Source of the DNA: Acidimicrobiia bacterium
Lineage (GTDB): Bacteria > Actinomycetota > Acidimicrobiia > Acidimicrobiales > Acidimicrobilacustridaceae
Direction: 5' to 3'
DNA: 64,000 nucleotides
Assembly: GCA_020832495.1 (NCBI GenBank)
Contig: JAFIEP010000023.1
Location: 1-64,000 of the forward strand
Shown here piece after piece: positions 50,683 to 60,655 of this stretch (positions are counted from its first letter, which is position 1; every line of letters starts with the position of its first letter). Below the pieces are notes generated by a model. The model was not told where the DNA came from. It made no database searches and worked only from the letters and a program-made list of their open reading frames with translations. The position numbers and the translations under genes are program-made.

Positions 50683-52362
50683 GTGGACACTTGCCGCCGA
50701 TGCGGATCCATGCTGCCCTCGCCCGATCTCGAGGGGAAGCGCACCTGCCTGTCGTGTGGCACCACCACGACGGAGAAGCCCACCACCGCTGAGCGGCCGA
50801 GCCCGACACCGTCACCCCAGCCGACCCCGAGCGCGCCGCCTGCGTGGAGCGGCGCCGCTGGCGGCACGGGCGGTGCCGTGCCGCCGCCCGGTGGCGATGA
50901 CCGCTTCACCGTCACCCAGGCACCAGCGACACGCCGCCGAGGGTGCGGCTGCCTCGTGCCGATCCTCATCCTTTTCCTCATCGGCGGGATCGGCCTGGCC
51001 GCCTTCGACACCGACTGGCTGGAGGAGATCGAACGCCAGCTGGACGGCGTCGGCGGTGGCAGCGGGCTCACCCTGTCGTCCGACGAGGCGCTCGCCCTGC
51101 CCCGCCCCGACGGCGGCCCGCCCGATCTGGTCACGGTGGGTCATCGCTACGAGTCGGCCACGTCGTCGGTGGTCTGGTCGGTGGTCCGCCTCGACGCCGA
51201 CGGCGATACCGGCGACCCCCGGTGGATGTCGCCCCTGCCCGACGGGGTGAGCGACACGCCGCTCGTCCGTGCGGGCGACCTGGCCGTGTTCGCTGCCGGG
51301 CCGGAGGTCCGGGCGGTGTCGCTGGCCGACGGCACTCCACGCTGGTCCGCCACCCTGAGTGACGACGTCGACCCCTACTGCGACGGCTGTCTCTTCACTG
51401 CCGGTGACTCGGTGATGGTGTTGGCCAAGGACCACCACCTGGCTGCCCTCGATCCGGCCGACGGGTCCCTTCGGTGGGAGTGGCGCTTCGAGGACACCGG
51501 AGGGTGGGCCGTGCCCGCCGGCGACAGCGTCCTGGTCATCGATCGCGCCGCCGAGACCGGCGCCACCGCCATCGCCCGTCTGGCCGCCCTCGACGGCGCG
51601 CCGCTCGCCGGCTACGAACCTGCCTGCCCACGGCCCGACGCCACCCCCCAGCCTCTGGGCTTCGACACCTTGGTGGTGGGCCTTGCCGACGGTTCGGCCA
51701 TCGTGGCCTACGGCACGGTGGCAGCCTGCGTCGAGCGACGCGCCCCCGATGGCGCCATGGCCTGGCAGGTTCCCGTCGAGGGCAGCGGCTTCGGCCGCCG
51801 AGCCCGCCACGCCATCGGGGACACCTGGTTCGCCGTGACCGACCGCAACGACACGCTGATCACCGTCGGTGTCGAGACCGGCGAGCGGGCCGAACTGCCG
51901 TCGGAGGCGGACCAGACGCTGGTGCCCATCGACAGCAGCGGCCCGCTGGTGCTGGCCGTGGCCGAGACGACGCGCGGTACCACCCAGAGTCGCCTCATCG
52001 CCGTCGACCCAGGCGCGCTGGCCGCCCTGGTGAACATCGACATGGGACGAGCCACCAGCGGACTCCCACCCGACAACATCACCGGCATCGTGTCCGACAA
52101 CGAGCGTCTCTTCGTGGCCGCACTCGAGGGCGGCCGGGTGGCCGCCGTGACCATCGACGGCGAGGACGGCACGCTCGAACTGTTGGTCGTGGACCCCGCA
52201 GACCCGGCCGATCCCCATGCCTCCATCGTCGCTGGGCGCTCCACCATTGGGGTGCTCACCTTCGCTGCGCTGGTGTGGGATGAGGAGTGGGTGGTCATCC
52301 GCCGCGGCGCCGAGGCCGTGGCTATTCCGCTCGCTGGACCGGGTGAGCCGGTTCGGTACTGA
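50683..52362 (+). CDS. Zinc-ribbon, membrane-anchored PQQ-like beta-propeller protein
   Basis: 559 residues. Cytoplasmic zinc ribbon (C4/C7 in DTCRRCGSM, C22/C25 in RTCLSCGT), Pro/Thr-rich linker, one membrane helix (about 90-107, LVPILILFLIGGIGLAAF) and an exported propeller with PQQ/YncE-like blades (LVRAGDLAVFAAGPEVRAVS, HHLAALDPADGSLRWEWRF, ERRAPDGAMAWQVPV). Probably an assembly or sensing scaffold. It shares the ribbon-linker-helix-outside layout with the protease at 10905. Start GTG by GGAAGGAG seven bases ahead. Confidence 0.75.
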   Translation: MDTCRRCGSMLPSPDLEGKRTCLSCGTTTTEKPTTAERPSPTPSPQPTPSAPPAWSGAAGGTGGAVPPPGGDDRFTVTQAPATRRRGCGCLVPILILFLIGGIGLAAFDTDWLEEIERQLDGVGGGSGLTLSSDEALALPRPDGGPPDLVTVGHRYESATSSVVWSVVRLDADGDTGDPRWMSPLPDGVSDTPLVRAGDLAVFAAGPEVRAVSLADGTPRWSATLSDDVDPYCDGCLFTAGDSVMVLAKDHHLAALDPADGSLRWEWRFEDTGGWAVPAGDSVLVIDRAAETGATAIARLAALDGAPLAGYEPACPRPDATPQPLGFDTLVVGLADGSAIVAYGTVAACVERRAPDGAMAWQVPVEGSGFGRRARHAIGDTWFAVTDRNDTLITVGVETGERAELPSEADQTLVPIDSSGPLVLAVAETTRGTTQSRLIAVDPGALAALVNIDMGRATSGLPPDNITGIVSDNERLFVAALEGGRVAAVTIDGEDGTLELLVVDPADPADPHASIVAGRSTIGVLTFAALVWDEEWVVIRRGAEAVAIPLAGPGEPVRY

Positions 52363-52428
52363 GTTCCCCTGGCCGAGCCCGCTCGGTGGGAGCGGTTGCT
52401 CGGTGCTCGGTGCACGCCACCGCAGCAC

Positions 52429-52434
52429 TACACT
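52429..52434 (+). promoter_or_regulatory. Candidate -10 box of the gcvP transcript
   Basis: TACACT, 30 bases before the first glycine aptamer begins. Confidence 0.4.
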
Positions 52435-52464
52435 CCACACCACAACTGAGGCCCATCATCACCT

Positions 52465-52646
52465 GTGGGAGAGCATCGACGGCCCCGGTCGGCGATGCGC
52501 CGAAGGAGCAACCGCCCCGGAATCTCTCAGGCCCCCGTACCGCAGGTGTAGGCAACGCTGGAGAGCAGTCGGCAGCACAGCCGGCTCACCGAAGGGGAAA
52601 GCTGCCCCGGGTAGCGAATCTCTCAGGTCCACATGACAGCGTGGGG
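52465..52646 (+). promoter_or_regulatory. Tandem glycine riboswitch
   Basis: Two aptamers in series. The first opens GTGGGAGAGC, with CGCCGAAGGAGCAACC and GGAATCTCTCAGG; the second opens GCTGGAGAGC, with CACCGAAGGGGAAAGCTG and CGAATCTCTCAGG, and closes with GACAGCGTGGGG. These are the conserved blocks of the gcvT glycine element. Glycine binding should switch on gcvP, whose ATG lies 36 bases after the element. Confidence 0.95.
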
Positions 52647-52681
52647 TGCCCGATCCACGCGCCAGCCCGCCGGGAGCACCC

Positions 52682-55573
52682 ATGACCCTCGACCAGACCG
52701 AGCCGACCCTCGAGACGCTCGAGCACCACCACGAATTCGTCGAGCGCCACATCGGCCCCGACGCCGCCCAGACCCGGGCAATGCTCGAGGCCCTCGGGCT
52801 GGGATCGGTCGACGAACTGCTCGACGCCGTGGTCCCTGCCTCCATCCGCTGGTCCAAGCCGCTGGATCTGCCCACGGCGAGCACCGAGGCCGCCGCGCTG
52901 GCCCAGCTCGCCGAGTTGGCCGCTCGCAACGAGGTGCTGACCTCGCTCATCGGCACTGGGTACGCCAACACCGTGACCCCGGCGGTGATTGCCCGCAACG
53001 TGTTGGAGAACCCCGCCTGGTACACGGCCTACACCCCCTACCAGCCCGAGATCTCCCAGGGTCGCCTCGAGGCGCTACTCAACTTCCAGACCATGGTCAG
53101 CGACCTGTGCGGGTTGGACCTGGCCAACGCCTCCATGCTCGACGAGGCCACCGCGGCGGCCGAGGCCATGGCCATGTGCCGCCGGGCCAAGCCGTCGGCC
53201 GGCAACCGCTTCGTGGTCGACGCCGACTGCCACCCCCAGACCATCGCCGTGGTGCACACCCGGGCCAAGCCCATCGGCGTGGAGGTGGTGGTGGCCGACC
53301 TGGACCGCCCCCTCGACCTCGACGGGAGCTTCGGGCTGTTGGTGCAGCACCCCGGCTCGTCGGGCGAGTTGCGCGACCATCGTCCCCACATCGACGCTGT
53401 CCACGCGGCGGGCGGTCTGGCCGTGGTGGCTGCCGACCTGCTGGCCCTGACCGTCATTGCGTCGCCCGGCGAGTTGGGCGCCGACATGGCCGTCGGTAAC
53501 TCGCAACGGTTCGGGGTGCCGTTGGGCTTCGGTGGACCGCACGCCGGCTTCCTGGCCGTGCGCGACGAGCACAAGCGCTCGCTGCCGGGCCGCTTGGTCG
53601 GCGTGTCCCGAGACACCGAGGGGCGGGTGGCCTACCGACTCACCCTGCAAACCCGTGAGCAACACATCCGCCGCGAGCGGGCCACGTCGAACATCTGCAC
53701 CGCTCAGGTGCTCCTGGCCGTCATCGCCGGCATGTACGCCTGCTACCACGGCCCCGACGGTCTCGAGCGCATCGGACGTCGGGTGCACCGGCTGACGTGT
53801 GTGCTGGCCGAAGGACTCCGTCGGGGCGGCGCCGACGTCGTCACCCGCAACTTCTTCGACACCCTCACCGTGTCGGTGCCGGGCCACGGCGCCGCCGTGA
53901 TCGACGCTGCCCTCGAGCGCGGGTACAACCTGCGCCGCGTCGACCGTGACACCGTGGGGGTCACCCTCGACGAGACGTGCAGTCTCGAGACGGTGACCGA
54001 CCTGTTGGCCGCTTTCGACGCCGGTGCCGATCAGCCGCCGGCGGACCTGGCGGTGACCTCGTCGATTCCCGCCGAGTTGCGCCGGACCACCGAGTACCTG
54101 ACCCATCCGGTCTTCACCGCCCACCGCTCCGAGACCGAGATGCTGCGCTACCTCCGGCGGCTCGCCGACCGCGACATCGCCCTCGACCGGGCCATGATCC
54201 CGCTGGGCTCGTGCACCATGAAGCTGAACGCCACCAGTGAAATGCTGCCCATCACCTGGCCGGCCTTCGCCGACATCCATCCGTTCGCCCCCATCGAGCA
54301 GGCCGACGGCTACCTGACCATGATCCGCCAACTCGAGCAGTGGCTGGCCGAGATCACCGGCTACGACGCCGTCTCGGTGCAACCCAACGCCGGCAGCCAG
54401 GGCGAGTACGCCGGTCTCCTGGCCATCGCGGCGTACCACGCTGCTCGAGGCGAGACCGAGCGGGACGTCTGTCTCATCCCCGCCTCGGCCCACGGGACCA
54501 ATGCGGCGTCCGCAGCCATGGCCGGCATGCGGGTGGTGGTGGTGGCCTGCGACGACGACGGCAACGTGGACCTCGCCGACCTCGAGGCCAAGCTGGACGC
54601 TCACGGCGACACGTTGTCGTGCCTGATGGTCACCTACCCCTCCACCCACGGCGTGTTCGAGACCGCCATTGGCGACATCTGCGCCGCGGTGCATGACGCC
54701 GGCGGGCAGGTGTATCTCGACGGGGCCAACCTGAACGCGCTGGTGGGGGTGGCCAAGCCCGGCAAGTTCGGGGCTGACGTCAGCCACCTCAACCTGCACA
54801 AGACGTTCTGCATCCCCCACGGCGGCGGCGGGCCGGGTGTCGGGCCGGTGGCGGTGCGAGGCCATCTGGCGCCCTACCTGCCCACCAGCCCGCTGACCCC
54901 CGAGGCCGGCCCGGTGACCGGGGTCGGCGCGGTGTCGGCCGCCCCCTGGGGCTCGGCAGGCATTCTGCCCATCTCGTGGATGTACATCGCCATGATGGGG
55001 CGCGACGGCCTGTTGGCCGCCACCGCCTCGGCCCTGCTGGCCGCCAACTACGTGGCCCACCGCCTCCGGGACCACTACCCCATCCTCTACTCGGGTGCCG
55101 ACGGGTGGGTGGCCCACGAGTGCATCCTCGACATCCGCCCGCTGACCAAGGCAACGGGTGTCACCGTGGACGACGTGGCCAAGCGCCTCATCGACTACGG
55201 GTTCCACGCCCCGACGATGTCGTTCCCGGTGGCGGGCACGCTGATGGTGGAGCCCACCGAGTCGGAGTCGCTGGCCGAACTGGACCGCTTCTGCGACGCC
55301 ATGATCGCCATCCGTGGCGAGATCGACCGCGTGGGTTCTGGCGAGTGGCCGGCGGAGGACAACCCGCTGCGCAACGCTCCGCACACCGCTGAGGACGTCA
55401 CCGCTGACGACTGGGCCCGGCCCTACGGGCGTTCGCTGGCTGCCTACCCGGTGGAGGGCCTGCGCTCGAACAAGTACTGGCCCCCGGTGAGCCGCATCGA
55501 CGGCGCCTGGGGCGACCGCAACGTCGTGTGCGCCTGTCCGCCGCTCGAGGCGTTCACCGACCCGGAGGACTGA
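52682..55573 (+). CDS. gcvP: Glycine dehydrogenase (decarboxylating), P protein
   Basis: 963 residues, the full-length fused form. N-terminal half from [20 protein letters not shown]; the C-terminal half holds the PLP lysine in [17 protein letters not shown] and the glycine-rich loop before it. It decarboxylates glycine and loads the aminomethyl group on GcvH lipoate. Under glycine-riboswitch control; its 3' end overlaps the convergent gcvT by 20 bases. Confidence 0.96.
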   Translation: MTLDQTEPTLETLEHHHEFVERHIGPDAAQTRAMLEALGLGSVDELLDAVVPASIRWSKPLDLPTASTEAAALAQLAELAARNEVLTSLIGTGYANTVTPAVIARNVLENPAWYTAYTPYQPEISQGRLEALLNFQTMVSDLCGLDLANASMLDEATAAAEAMAMCRRAKPSAGNRFVVDADCHPQTIAVVHTRAKPIGVEVVVADLDRPLDLDGSFGLLVQHPGSSGELRDHRPHIDAVHAAGGLAVVAADLLALTVIASPGELGADMAVGNSQRFGVPLGFGGPHAGFLAVRDEHKRSLPGRLVGVSRDTEGRVAYRLTLQTREQHIRRERATSNICTAQVLLAVIAGMYACYHGPDGLERIGRRVHRLTCVLAEGLRRGGADVVTRNFFDTLTVSVPGHGAAVIDAALERGYNLRRVDRDTVGVTLDETCSLETVTDLLAAFDAGADQPPADLAVTSSIPAELRRTTEYLTHPVFTAHRSETEMLRYLRRLADRDIALDRAMIPLGSCTMKLNATSEMLPITWPAFADIHPFAPIEQADGYLTMIRQLEQWLAEITGYDAVSVQPNAGSQGEYAGLLAIAAYHAARGETERDVCLIPASAHGTNAASAAMAGMRVVVVACDDDGNVDLADLEAKLDAHGDTLSCLMVTYPSTHGVFETAIGDICAAVHDAGGQVYLDGANLNALVGVAKPGKFGADVSHLNLHKTFCIPHGGGGPGVGPVAVRGHLAPYLPTSPLTPEAGPVTGVGAVSAAPWGSAGILPISWMYIAMMGRDGLLAATASALLAANYVAHRLRDHYPILYSGADGWVAHECILDIRPLTKATGVTVDDVAKRLIDYGFHAPTMSFPVAGTLMVEPTESESLAELDRFCDAMIAIRGEIDRVGSGEWPAEDNPLRNAPHTAEDVTADDWARPYGRSLAAYPVEGLRSNKYWPPVSRIDGAWGDRNVVCACPPLEAFTDPED

Positions 55574-56630
55574 CGAACGGGGTGGGCACCACCCGCCCCG
55601 CCAGTTCGCTCCCCCGCTGTGCCACCGTCACCTCGTCGCCCTCGGTCACCTCGGGGGACAACAACGCCAGGGCGATGCCGTGGCCGAGCACCGGCGAGAA
55701 GTTGCCCGACGTCACCACTCCCACCTGGCGCCCGGCGTGGTGCACGGTGGCGTCGGCACGCGGTGGTCGGCGCCCCTCGGTGGCCAGCCCGCGGAGGCGT
55801 CGGGTCGGCCCGGCGTCCTTCTCGGCCGCCAGCGCCACGCGACCCCGGAAGTCGCCCTTGTCCCATGACACGACCCAGCCCAGGCCTGCCTGCAGCGGGG
55901 TGATGCCCGGCCCGAGCTCGTGGCCGTGCAGGGGCAGGCCGGCCTCCAGTCGCAAGGTGTCACGCGCCCCCAACCCGGCGGGGACCACACCGGCCGCCAT
56001 CAGCTCGTCCCACAGGTCACCGGCCACCTCGGCGGGGACCGCCACCTCCACCCCGTCCTCGCCCGTGTAGCCGGTGCCCGCCACCGTGGCGGGCACACCC
56101 CGCCACTCGAGCGTCGCCACACGGAAGCGGCCGACGTCCGCCGCCTCGGACCACACCGTGGCCAGCTTCGCTCGTGCGTCGGGTCCCTGCACGGCCAGCA
56201 CGGCCCGGGTGGCCGTCACGTCAGCGGCGGTCACGCCGTCGTGGGTACCCAGCGCAGCGGTCACCCCGTCGGTGTTCGAGGCATTGGGCATGACGTCGAA
56301 GCGGTGCTCGTCCACCCACCACACGATGATGTCGTCCACCACCGAGGCGTCGTCGGGGTCGAGCAGGTGGGTGTACTGGGCGCGGCCGGGCGCCACCTTG
56401 GCGAGATCGTTGGTGAGCGTGCGCTGGAGCACCTCGAGCGCACCGTCGCCCTCGACTCGCACGGTGCCCAGGTGGCTCACGTCGAACACCACTGCCGCAT
56501 CCCGACAGGAGCGGTGCTCGGCCAGGGTGCCCGACGGGTAGGACAACGGCATGTCCCATCCACCGAACGGCACCATCTTGGCGTCGAGCGCACGGTGGCG
56601 GTCGTCGAGCGGGGAACGGCGATCGGTCAT
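55554..56630 (-). CDS. gcvT: Aminomethyltransferase, T protein
   Basis: 358 residues. Folate-binding YgfZ/GcvT fold: [40 protein letters not shown] and [15 protein letters not shown], with the catalytic Asp in [20 protein letters not shown]. Transfers methylene from the H protein to tetrahydrofolate. It converges on gcvP and lacks the riboswitch, so the two are regulated apart. Confidence 0.95.
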   Translation of the reverse strand: MTDRRSPLDDRHRALDAKMVPFGGWDMPLSYPSGTLAEHRSCRDAAVVFDVSHLGTVRVEGDGALEVLQRTLTNDLAKVAPGRAQYTHLLDPDDASVVDDIIVWWVDEHRFDVMPNASNTDGVTAALGTHDGVTAADVTATRAVLAVQGPDARAKLATVWSEAADVGRFRVATLEWRGVPATVAGTGYTGEDGVEVAVPAEVAGDLWDELMAAGVVPAGLGARDTLRLEAGLPLHGHELGPGITPLQAGLGWVVSWDKGDFRGRVALAAEKDAGPTRRLRGLATEGRRPPRADATVHHAGRQVGVVTSGNFSPVLGHGIALALLSPEVTEGDEVTVAQRGSELAGRVVPTPFVSPPGR

Positions 56631-56636
56631 CGTCGC

Positions 56637-56642
56637 ACCCTA
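56637..56642 (-). promoter_or_regulatory. -10 box of gcvT
   Basis: TAGGGT on the minus strand, 6 bases before ATG 56630; it includes the stop region of the upstream gene. Confidence 0.5.
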
Positions 56643-57086
56643 CTTCGACCCCTGATCGGCCTCGATGTCCTGCTCGACGTCGGGCTCGACGTCCGGCTCA
56701 GGTGGCCCGTTCGGCCTGCCCTCCCCGGTGATCGGTGCGGTGTCCTCCGCCCACTGGGCCCCTGGGTCCGGTGCCAGGGCGAAGCCCGGCGCGTCGTCGC
56801 CCGTGCTCCGCCACCACACCCGACCGACGAGCACCACCGTGGCGCCCACCACGACCAGCAGCCACACCCAGATGGCCGAGTCGATGACCCGCTGCTGCGT
56901 CGGCGGTACCGAACGTCCCGTCGGGTCGGGCCCGGTCCGCACCGAAGTGGTGGGGGCCTCGTCGGCGGGCACGGGCTCCTGCTGGGCGGCCGCGCCGGCA
57001 CCGACGGTGGCGGCGACCACCATGGCAATCGCCAGCACCGCACCGGCGAGCCAACGGGCCGAGTGAGACGGTCGTGTCGTCGTCAC
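56640..57086 (-). CDS. Exported membrane-anchored hypothetical protein
   Basis: 148 residues: N-terminal signal (GAVLAIAMVVAATVGAGAA), a short Pro/Thr-rich region, a second membrane helix (SAIWVWLLVVVGATVVLVGR) and an acidic cytoplasmic tail with PDVEPDVEQDIEAD. No family. Starts at a GTG that overlaps the TetR stop by four bases, so it is co-transcribed with the regulator. Confidence 0.65.
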   Translation of the reverse strand: MTTTRPSHSARWLAGAVLAIAMVVAATVGAGAAAQQEPVPADEAPTTSVRTGPDPTGRSVPPTQQRVIDSAIWVWLLVVVGATVVLVGRVWWRSTGDDAPGFALAPDPGAQWAEDTAPITGEGRPNGPPEPDVEPDVEQDIEADQGSK

Positions 57087-57850
57087 CGGTCCCACCCCGG
57101 CCCCTCGGGGGGTGGCGCCATCGGTCCCCCCGCCGCCAGTCGGTCGACGTGGGCGGCGGCCACCTCCACGGTGCGCCGCTCCGCCCCCCAGCCGACCAGC
57201 AGGTCCTCGGTGAGACACCGGGCCAGGTGACTGGCGCGGAACAGGTGACGGTCGAGGGGCGCCAGGTTCTCCACCAGCAGCACCCCGTTGAGCGCACACA
57301 CCCACCGCAGGACCCTCGCCTCGGCCGGTCCGTCGGCCAGTGCGCCGGCGGCCACCGCCGCCTCCACCAACCCGGCCGGGCCGTCGAGCAGCCGGCGGGC
57401 CACCGGCATCACCTCGGCGATCTCCTCCGCGCTCACGAGGGTCACCTTGGCCGACAACAGCTGTCGTTGCAGCTCGAACTCGTCGGCGAACACCACTGAC
57501 GCTGCTGACCAGAACGACCCGAAGCCGAGCACCTCGACCAGGGTGCGCACCTCGTCGGGAAGCTCCTCGCCCGCCAGCTGGTCCTCCCATCGCTCCCGGG
57601 CAGTGGCGAACGAGGCGGCCAACAGGTCGACGGCCTGCCCTTGCAGCGCGGTGAGCAGCGCCGCCTTCGAGCTGAAGTACGAGTAGATCGTGCCGACGGC
57701 GCAGTCCAGCTCGTCGGCCACGGCCGCCATCGTCACGCCGCGGAGGCCCTCACGGTCGACGATGGCCGACGCCGCGTCGAGGAAGCGCTGCCGCTTCTTC
57801 TCTCGTGACCGCTCCCGGCGGTCGTCGGGCACCACCTTCAAATGAACCAT
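57083..57850 (-). CDS. TetR-family transcriptional regulator
   Basis: 255 residues. N-terminal HTH (SREKKRQRFLDAASAIVDRE, VTMAAVADELDCAVGTIYSY, FSSKAALLTAL) and a helical ligand-binding domain. Two palindromic sites overlap or precede its start, indicating autoregulation. The ligand is unknown. ATG 57850 is chosen for the domain fit, though it falls inside one operator. Confidence 0.85.
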   Translation of the reverse strand: MVHLKVVPDDRRERSREKKRQRFLDAASAIVDREGLRGVTMAAVADELDCAVGTIYSYFSSKAALLTALQGQAVDLLAASFATARERWEDQLAGEELPDEVRTLVEVLGFGSFWSAASVVFADEFELQRQLLSAKVTLVSAEEIAEVMPVARRLLDGPAGLVEAAVAAGALADGPAEARVLRWVCALNGVLLVENLAPLDRHLFRASHLARCLTEDLLVGWGAERRTVEVAAAHVDRLAAGGPMAPPPEGPGWDR

Positions 57851-57873
57851 GTTCAAAGTATGAACCAGATTCA
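57843..57873. promoter_or_regulatory. Tandem operator of the TetR gene
   Basis: TGAACCATGTTCA (57843-57855, near-perfect palindrome) and TGAACCAGATTCA (57861-57873) repeat with an 18-base period; the first contains the start codon of tetR on the minus strand. Typical layout for two stacked TetR dimers. Confidence 0.55.
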
Positions 57874-57985
57874 AACGGGCGTGGTGGACCCTGTGCCGCG
57901 CCAACCTCGACCGTGCCTCGTGCGCGGCGCCGCACCGACCGCTGAGCGGCCGGTGCCGGAGCGTGGTGGCGACGGCAGCGGCCGC

Positions 57986-58462
57986 TCAGCTGCCGGAGAC
58001 GGCGCGGAGTTCTGCGCCGGCGGCGTCCTCTGCGGACGGCCGTAGCTCGACGATGCGGGTGTCCACCTCGTCCTTGACCGAGCCCAGCGGCAGGATGTTC
58101 AGTACGCCCTGGCCTTGCTTGAGGAGGTCGATCAGTTCGCCATCGGTCTGGACGAGGACGGTCTGGCTCCCGGAGATGACCAGGTTGGCCGAGGTGATCT
58201 CCTCGCCGAGGTTCTCGCGCATGTAGGTGAAGACCTTTCGCACCGACTCGAGCTTGATGCCCGCGTCGAGCAAGGTCTTGATGACCTTGAGTTCGAGGAG
58301 GTCCTGGTAGGAGTAGAGCCGGCGGCTGCCCGACCCGGCGGCGTCCTGCAGCGAGGGCCGGACGAGGTCGGTGCGGGCCCAGTAGTCGAGCTGGCGGTAG
58401 GTGATACCGACGATCTCAGCCGCCTTTTGACCCGAGAACCCGTCATGTCTGGTGACGCCCAC
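57986..58462 (-). CDS. MerR-family regulator (Rv1830-like)
   Basis: 158 residues. Winged HTH SGQKAAEIVGITYRQLDYWA, RTDLVRPSL and RRLYSYQDLLELKVI; then a coiled-coil helix and a C-terminal domain GQGVLNILPLGSVKDEVDTR. Equivalent in place and order to mycobacterial Rv1830 downstream of the bifunctional nuclease. Start GTG 58462 follows GGGAGGA. Confidence 0.85.
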   Translation of the reverse strand: MGVTRHDGFSGQKAAEIVGITYRQLDYWARTDLVRPSLQDAAGSGSRRLYSYQDLLELKVIKTLLDAGIKLESVRKVFTYMRENLGEEITSANLVISGSQTVLVQTDGELIDLLKQGQGVLNILPLGSVKDEVDTRIVELRPSAEDAAGAELRAVSGS

Positions 58463-58642
58463 AGTGCGTTCCTCCCTGCAACCCGGGCCTCGATCTCCTC
58501 GAAGACCGAGTGTCGACCTCAGATGGAGGCCGGATGATGGTCCATCTGACAGTGAGGGAATTACGTCGCTGTCAGCGGAAGCGCAATGCTAGCCAGCATG
58601 GAGGTCAGGGTCAACGACCCTCGACGTCACCGAGGATGCGCC

Positions 58643-59140
58643 TCAGGAGGCGAAGTCTTCGGGGTTGACGTTGTCGATGAACTCCCGGAACTGCTCGACC
58701 ACCTCGTCACTGGCTTCGGGGTCGTCGTCGTCGATCTCCTCGAGCACGACGGCTGCCTCGTCGAGGACGTTCGCCGTGGCCAGCACCGGCACCCCGGCTC
58801 GCAGTGCCAGGGCGATGCCGTCGGACGGCCGAGCCGAGACGGTGACGGGCCCCTGGGGTCCTTCGAGATGGAGTTCGGCGTAGAAGGTGCCTTCGGACAG
58901 GTCGGTGATCACCACGCGGAGCAAGGTGGCACCCAGGGCGTCGACCACGTTGCAGAACAGGTCGTGGGTGAGTGGCCGCGGTGGCTCCTCGCCGTTCAGG
59001 GCGAAGGCGATGGCGTTGGCTTCGGGGGGGCCGATGAAGATGGGCAGCACGCGATGGCTGCCCGACTGTTCCCGCAGCATCACCACCGGGATGTTGCTCG
59101 GGAGTTCCAACTTGACCCCGAGGACGTCCATCTCGACCAC
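58643..59140 (-). CDS. Bifunctional nuclease family protein (DUF151)
   Basis: 165 residues. MDVLGVKLELPSNIPVVMLR, LPIFIGPPEANAIAFALNGE and RPLTHDLFCNVVDALGATLL, followed by SARPSDGIALALRAGVPVLA, are the BFN/DUF151 signatures. Plant and mycobacterial relatives have nuclease activity in vitro. Start GTG 59140 is fixed by the -10 box seven bases upstream; ATG 59131 is internal. Confidence 0.9.
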   Translation of the reverse strand: MVEMDVLGVKLELPSNIPVVMLREQSGSHRVLPIFIGPPEANAIAFALNGEEPPRPLTHDLFCNVVDALGATLLRVVITDLSEGTFYAELHLEGPQGPVTVSARPSDGIALALRAGVPVLATANVLDEAAVVLEEIDDDDPEASDEVVEQFREFIDNVNPEDFAS

Positions 59141-59147
59141 GTCACGA

Positions 59148-59153
59148 ACCCTA
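59148..59153 (-). promoter_or_regulatory. -10 box of the bifunctional nuclease gene
   Basis: TAGGGT on the minus strand, 7 bases before GTG 59140. Confidence 0.5.
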
Positions 59154-59203
59154 CCGTGCCGAGGCGGCCAGTTCCTCGCACAGCGAGCCGTGCGGCCAGG
59201 CGT

Positions 59204-60136
59204 TCAACTGGGTCGGAAGGCGTCGCGCAGCAGTCGCCGCAGGAGCGTGGCGTGCAGCTCCGCCCCCAGGTCGACCACCTGGCCGAGGCGCTCGGTGGCT
59301 TCCTGGCGGCTCTCGGCTCGGCGTTGCTTCAACAGGGGCAACAACAGCTGCTCGTACACCCCCGCCTCCCGCTGGGCCGACACCAGGTACATACGCAGGT
59401 TGCGCGGGTCGAGGCCCGCATCCCACAGGGCCCCGCACAGCCGACACACGGCCAAGGCGTCCTCGTCGTAGAAGGCGACGTCACCCAGCCGACCGGGCTG
59501 CAACAGCCCGTACTCCTCGAGCTGGGTCAGTTGGCGGGCCTCGAGCCCGCTGGCCACCACCAGCTCGTCGAAGGAGAACGTGGCCGAGCTCAGTCCGGCA
59601 TCGAGGCTGAACCCGCTGCTGGCCCGTCGGACGCTCTCTGCGCCGGCGCGGGTGGGGGTCGTCCCCTCCTCGGCCGGTGTCGTTGCACTGGCCACCGCCC
59701 CGTCGCCACCGGTGGGGGCGCCCGCAGGCCCGGCCCTGCCGTCGTCGGCGGCTGCGGCTTCCGTTGGCGTCGCCTCGCCGTCGGCCGGTTCGTCGGCGCC
59801 GTTGGCTGCCGCATCGGTCGAGGGGTCAGTCGCGGCGTCGGCCGTCCCCTCCGCTGCGGGACCGTCGAGCTCACCCGAGGCCAGGCGGTCCTTGATCACC
59901 TTGAGCGGCAGGAAGTTCTCCTTCTGCTGCACGAGGATCCACCGCAGTCGCTCGATGTCGGCCTCGTAGAACTTCCGGTACCCCGACGGTGTGCGTTCGG
60001 GGTCGAGCAGGCCTTGGCTCTCGAGGAAGCGGATCTTCGAGATGGTGATGTCGGGGAACTCGTCCTGCAGGAGGCTCAACACCTCACCGATGGAGAGGTG
60101 GGCCCGGTTGGAACGACGGCGGCTCTTGGCGGGCAC
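59204..60136 (-). CDS. MerR-family regulator with long disordered insert (Rv1828-like)
   Basis: 310 residues. HTH at 13-75 (LSIGEVLSLLQDEFPDITIS, KIRFLESQGLLDPERTPSGY), dimer helix, then about 100 residues of Ala/Thr/Asp/Glu low complexity (roughly 100-185), then a structured C-terminus (FSFDELVVASGLEARQLTQL, LCGALWDAGLDPRNLRMYLV). Mycobacterial Rv1828 is shorter in the middle. GTG start four bases after the FHA stop. Confidence 0.85.
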   Translation of the reverse strand: MPAKSRRRSNRAHLSIGEVLSLLQDEFPDITISKIRFLESQGLLDPERTPSGYRKFYEADIERLRWILVQQKENFLPLKVIKDRLASGELDGPAAEGTADAATDPSTDAAANGADEPADGEATPTEAAAADDGRAGPAGAPTGGDGAVASATTPAEEGTTPTRAGAESVRRASSGFSLDAGLSSATFSFDELVVASGLEARQLTQLEEYGLLQPGRLGDVAFYDEDALAVCRLCGALWDAGLDPRNLRMYLVSAQREAGVYEQLLLPLLKQRRAESRQEATERLGQVVDLGAELHATLLRRLLRDAFRPS

Positions 60137-60140
60137 GGAG

Positions 60141-60647
60141 TCAGCCCTCCGCCGGGGTCGGGTTGTGGAAGAAGTGGAGCTTGAACTTCCCCACCTGCAA
60201 CTCGTCGCCGCTCTCGAGTTGGCGCGGCTCGTCGATGCGCTCCCGGTTCACGTAGGTGCCGTTCAACGAGCCGGCATCCGACACCCGGTAGACGGCGCCG
60301 TCACGCCGCACCTCGACATGGCGGCGGGAGACCGTGATGTCGTCGAGGAAGATGTCGCTGTCGGGATGTCGACCGACCGTGGTCACCTCCCCCTCGAGGA
60401 GGAACCTGCTGCCGGCGTTGGGGCCGCGGATGGCCAGCAACGCCCCCGTGTCGGGTGGGACGTCGGCCACGTCGAGTTCGAGTTCCTCGTCCACCGAGTC
60501 CGCCGGCTGGGTCGGGAAGAACGTGATGGTCGGGGGGTCCTCGGCTTCGATCTCGAGGGGCGCGCCGCACGACGAGCAGTAGTTGGAACCGGAGGCGTTG
60601 CGGTGCCCGCAGTTGTTGCAGAAAACGTCCGACACGGCCTCCCCCAT
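60141..60647 (-). CDS. garA: FHA-domain protein GarA homologue with zinc ribbon
   Basis: 168 residues. N-terminal zinc ribbon (CNNCGH, CSSCGAP), acidic linker, and a C-terminal FHA domain: VGRHPDSDIFLDDITVSRRH, then DAGSLNGTYVNRERI. Mycobacterial GarA controls 2-oxoglutarate use and is switched by threonine phosphorylation near its N-terminus; here the ETTS-like site is replaced by the ribbon. ATG 60647 is used; GTG 60635 also possible. Eight bases after gcvH. Confidence 0.85.
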   Translation of the reverse strand: MGEAVSDVFCNNCGHRNASGSNYCSSCGAPLEIEAEDPPTITFFPTQPADSVDEELELDVADVPPDTGALLAIRGPNAGSRFLLEGEVTTVGRHPDSDIFLDDITVSRRHVEVRRDGAVYRVSDAGSLNGTYVNRERIDEPRQLESGDELQVGKFKLHFFHNPTPAEG

Positions 60648-60655
60648 CTGCTCGC

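Noticed and set aside
58586-60184. 530-codon plus-strand ORF across the BFN and MerR genes
   Set aside because: Antisense to two recognised genes; its own sequence shows no motif.
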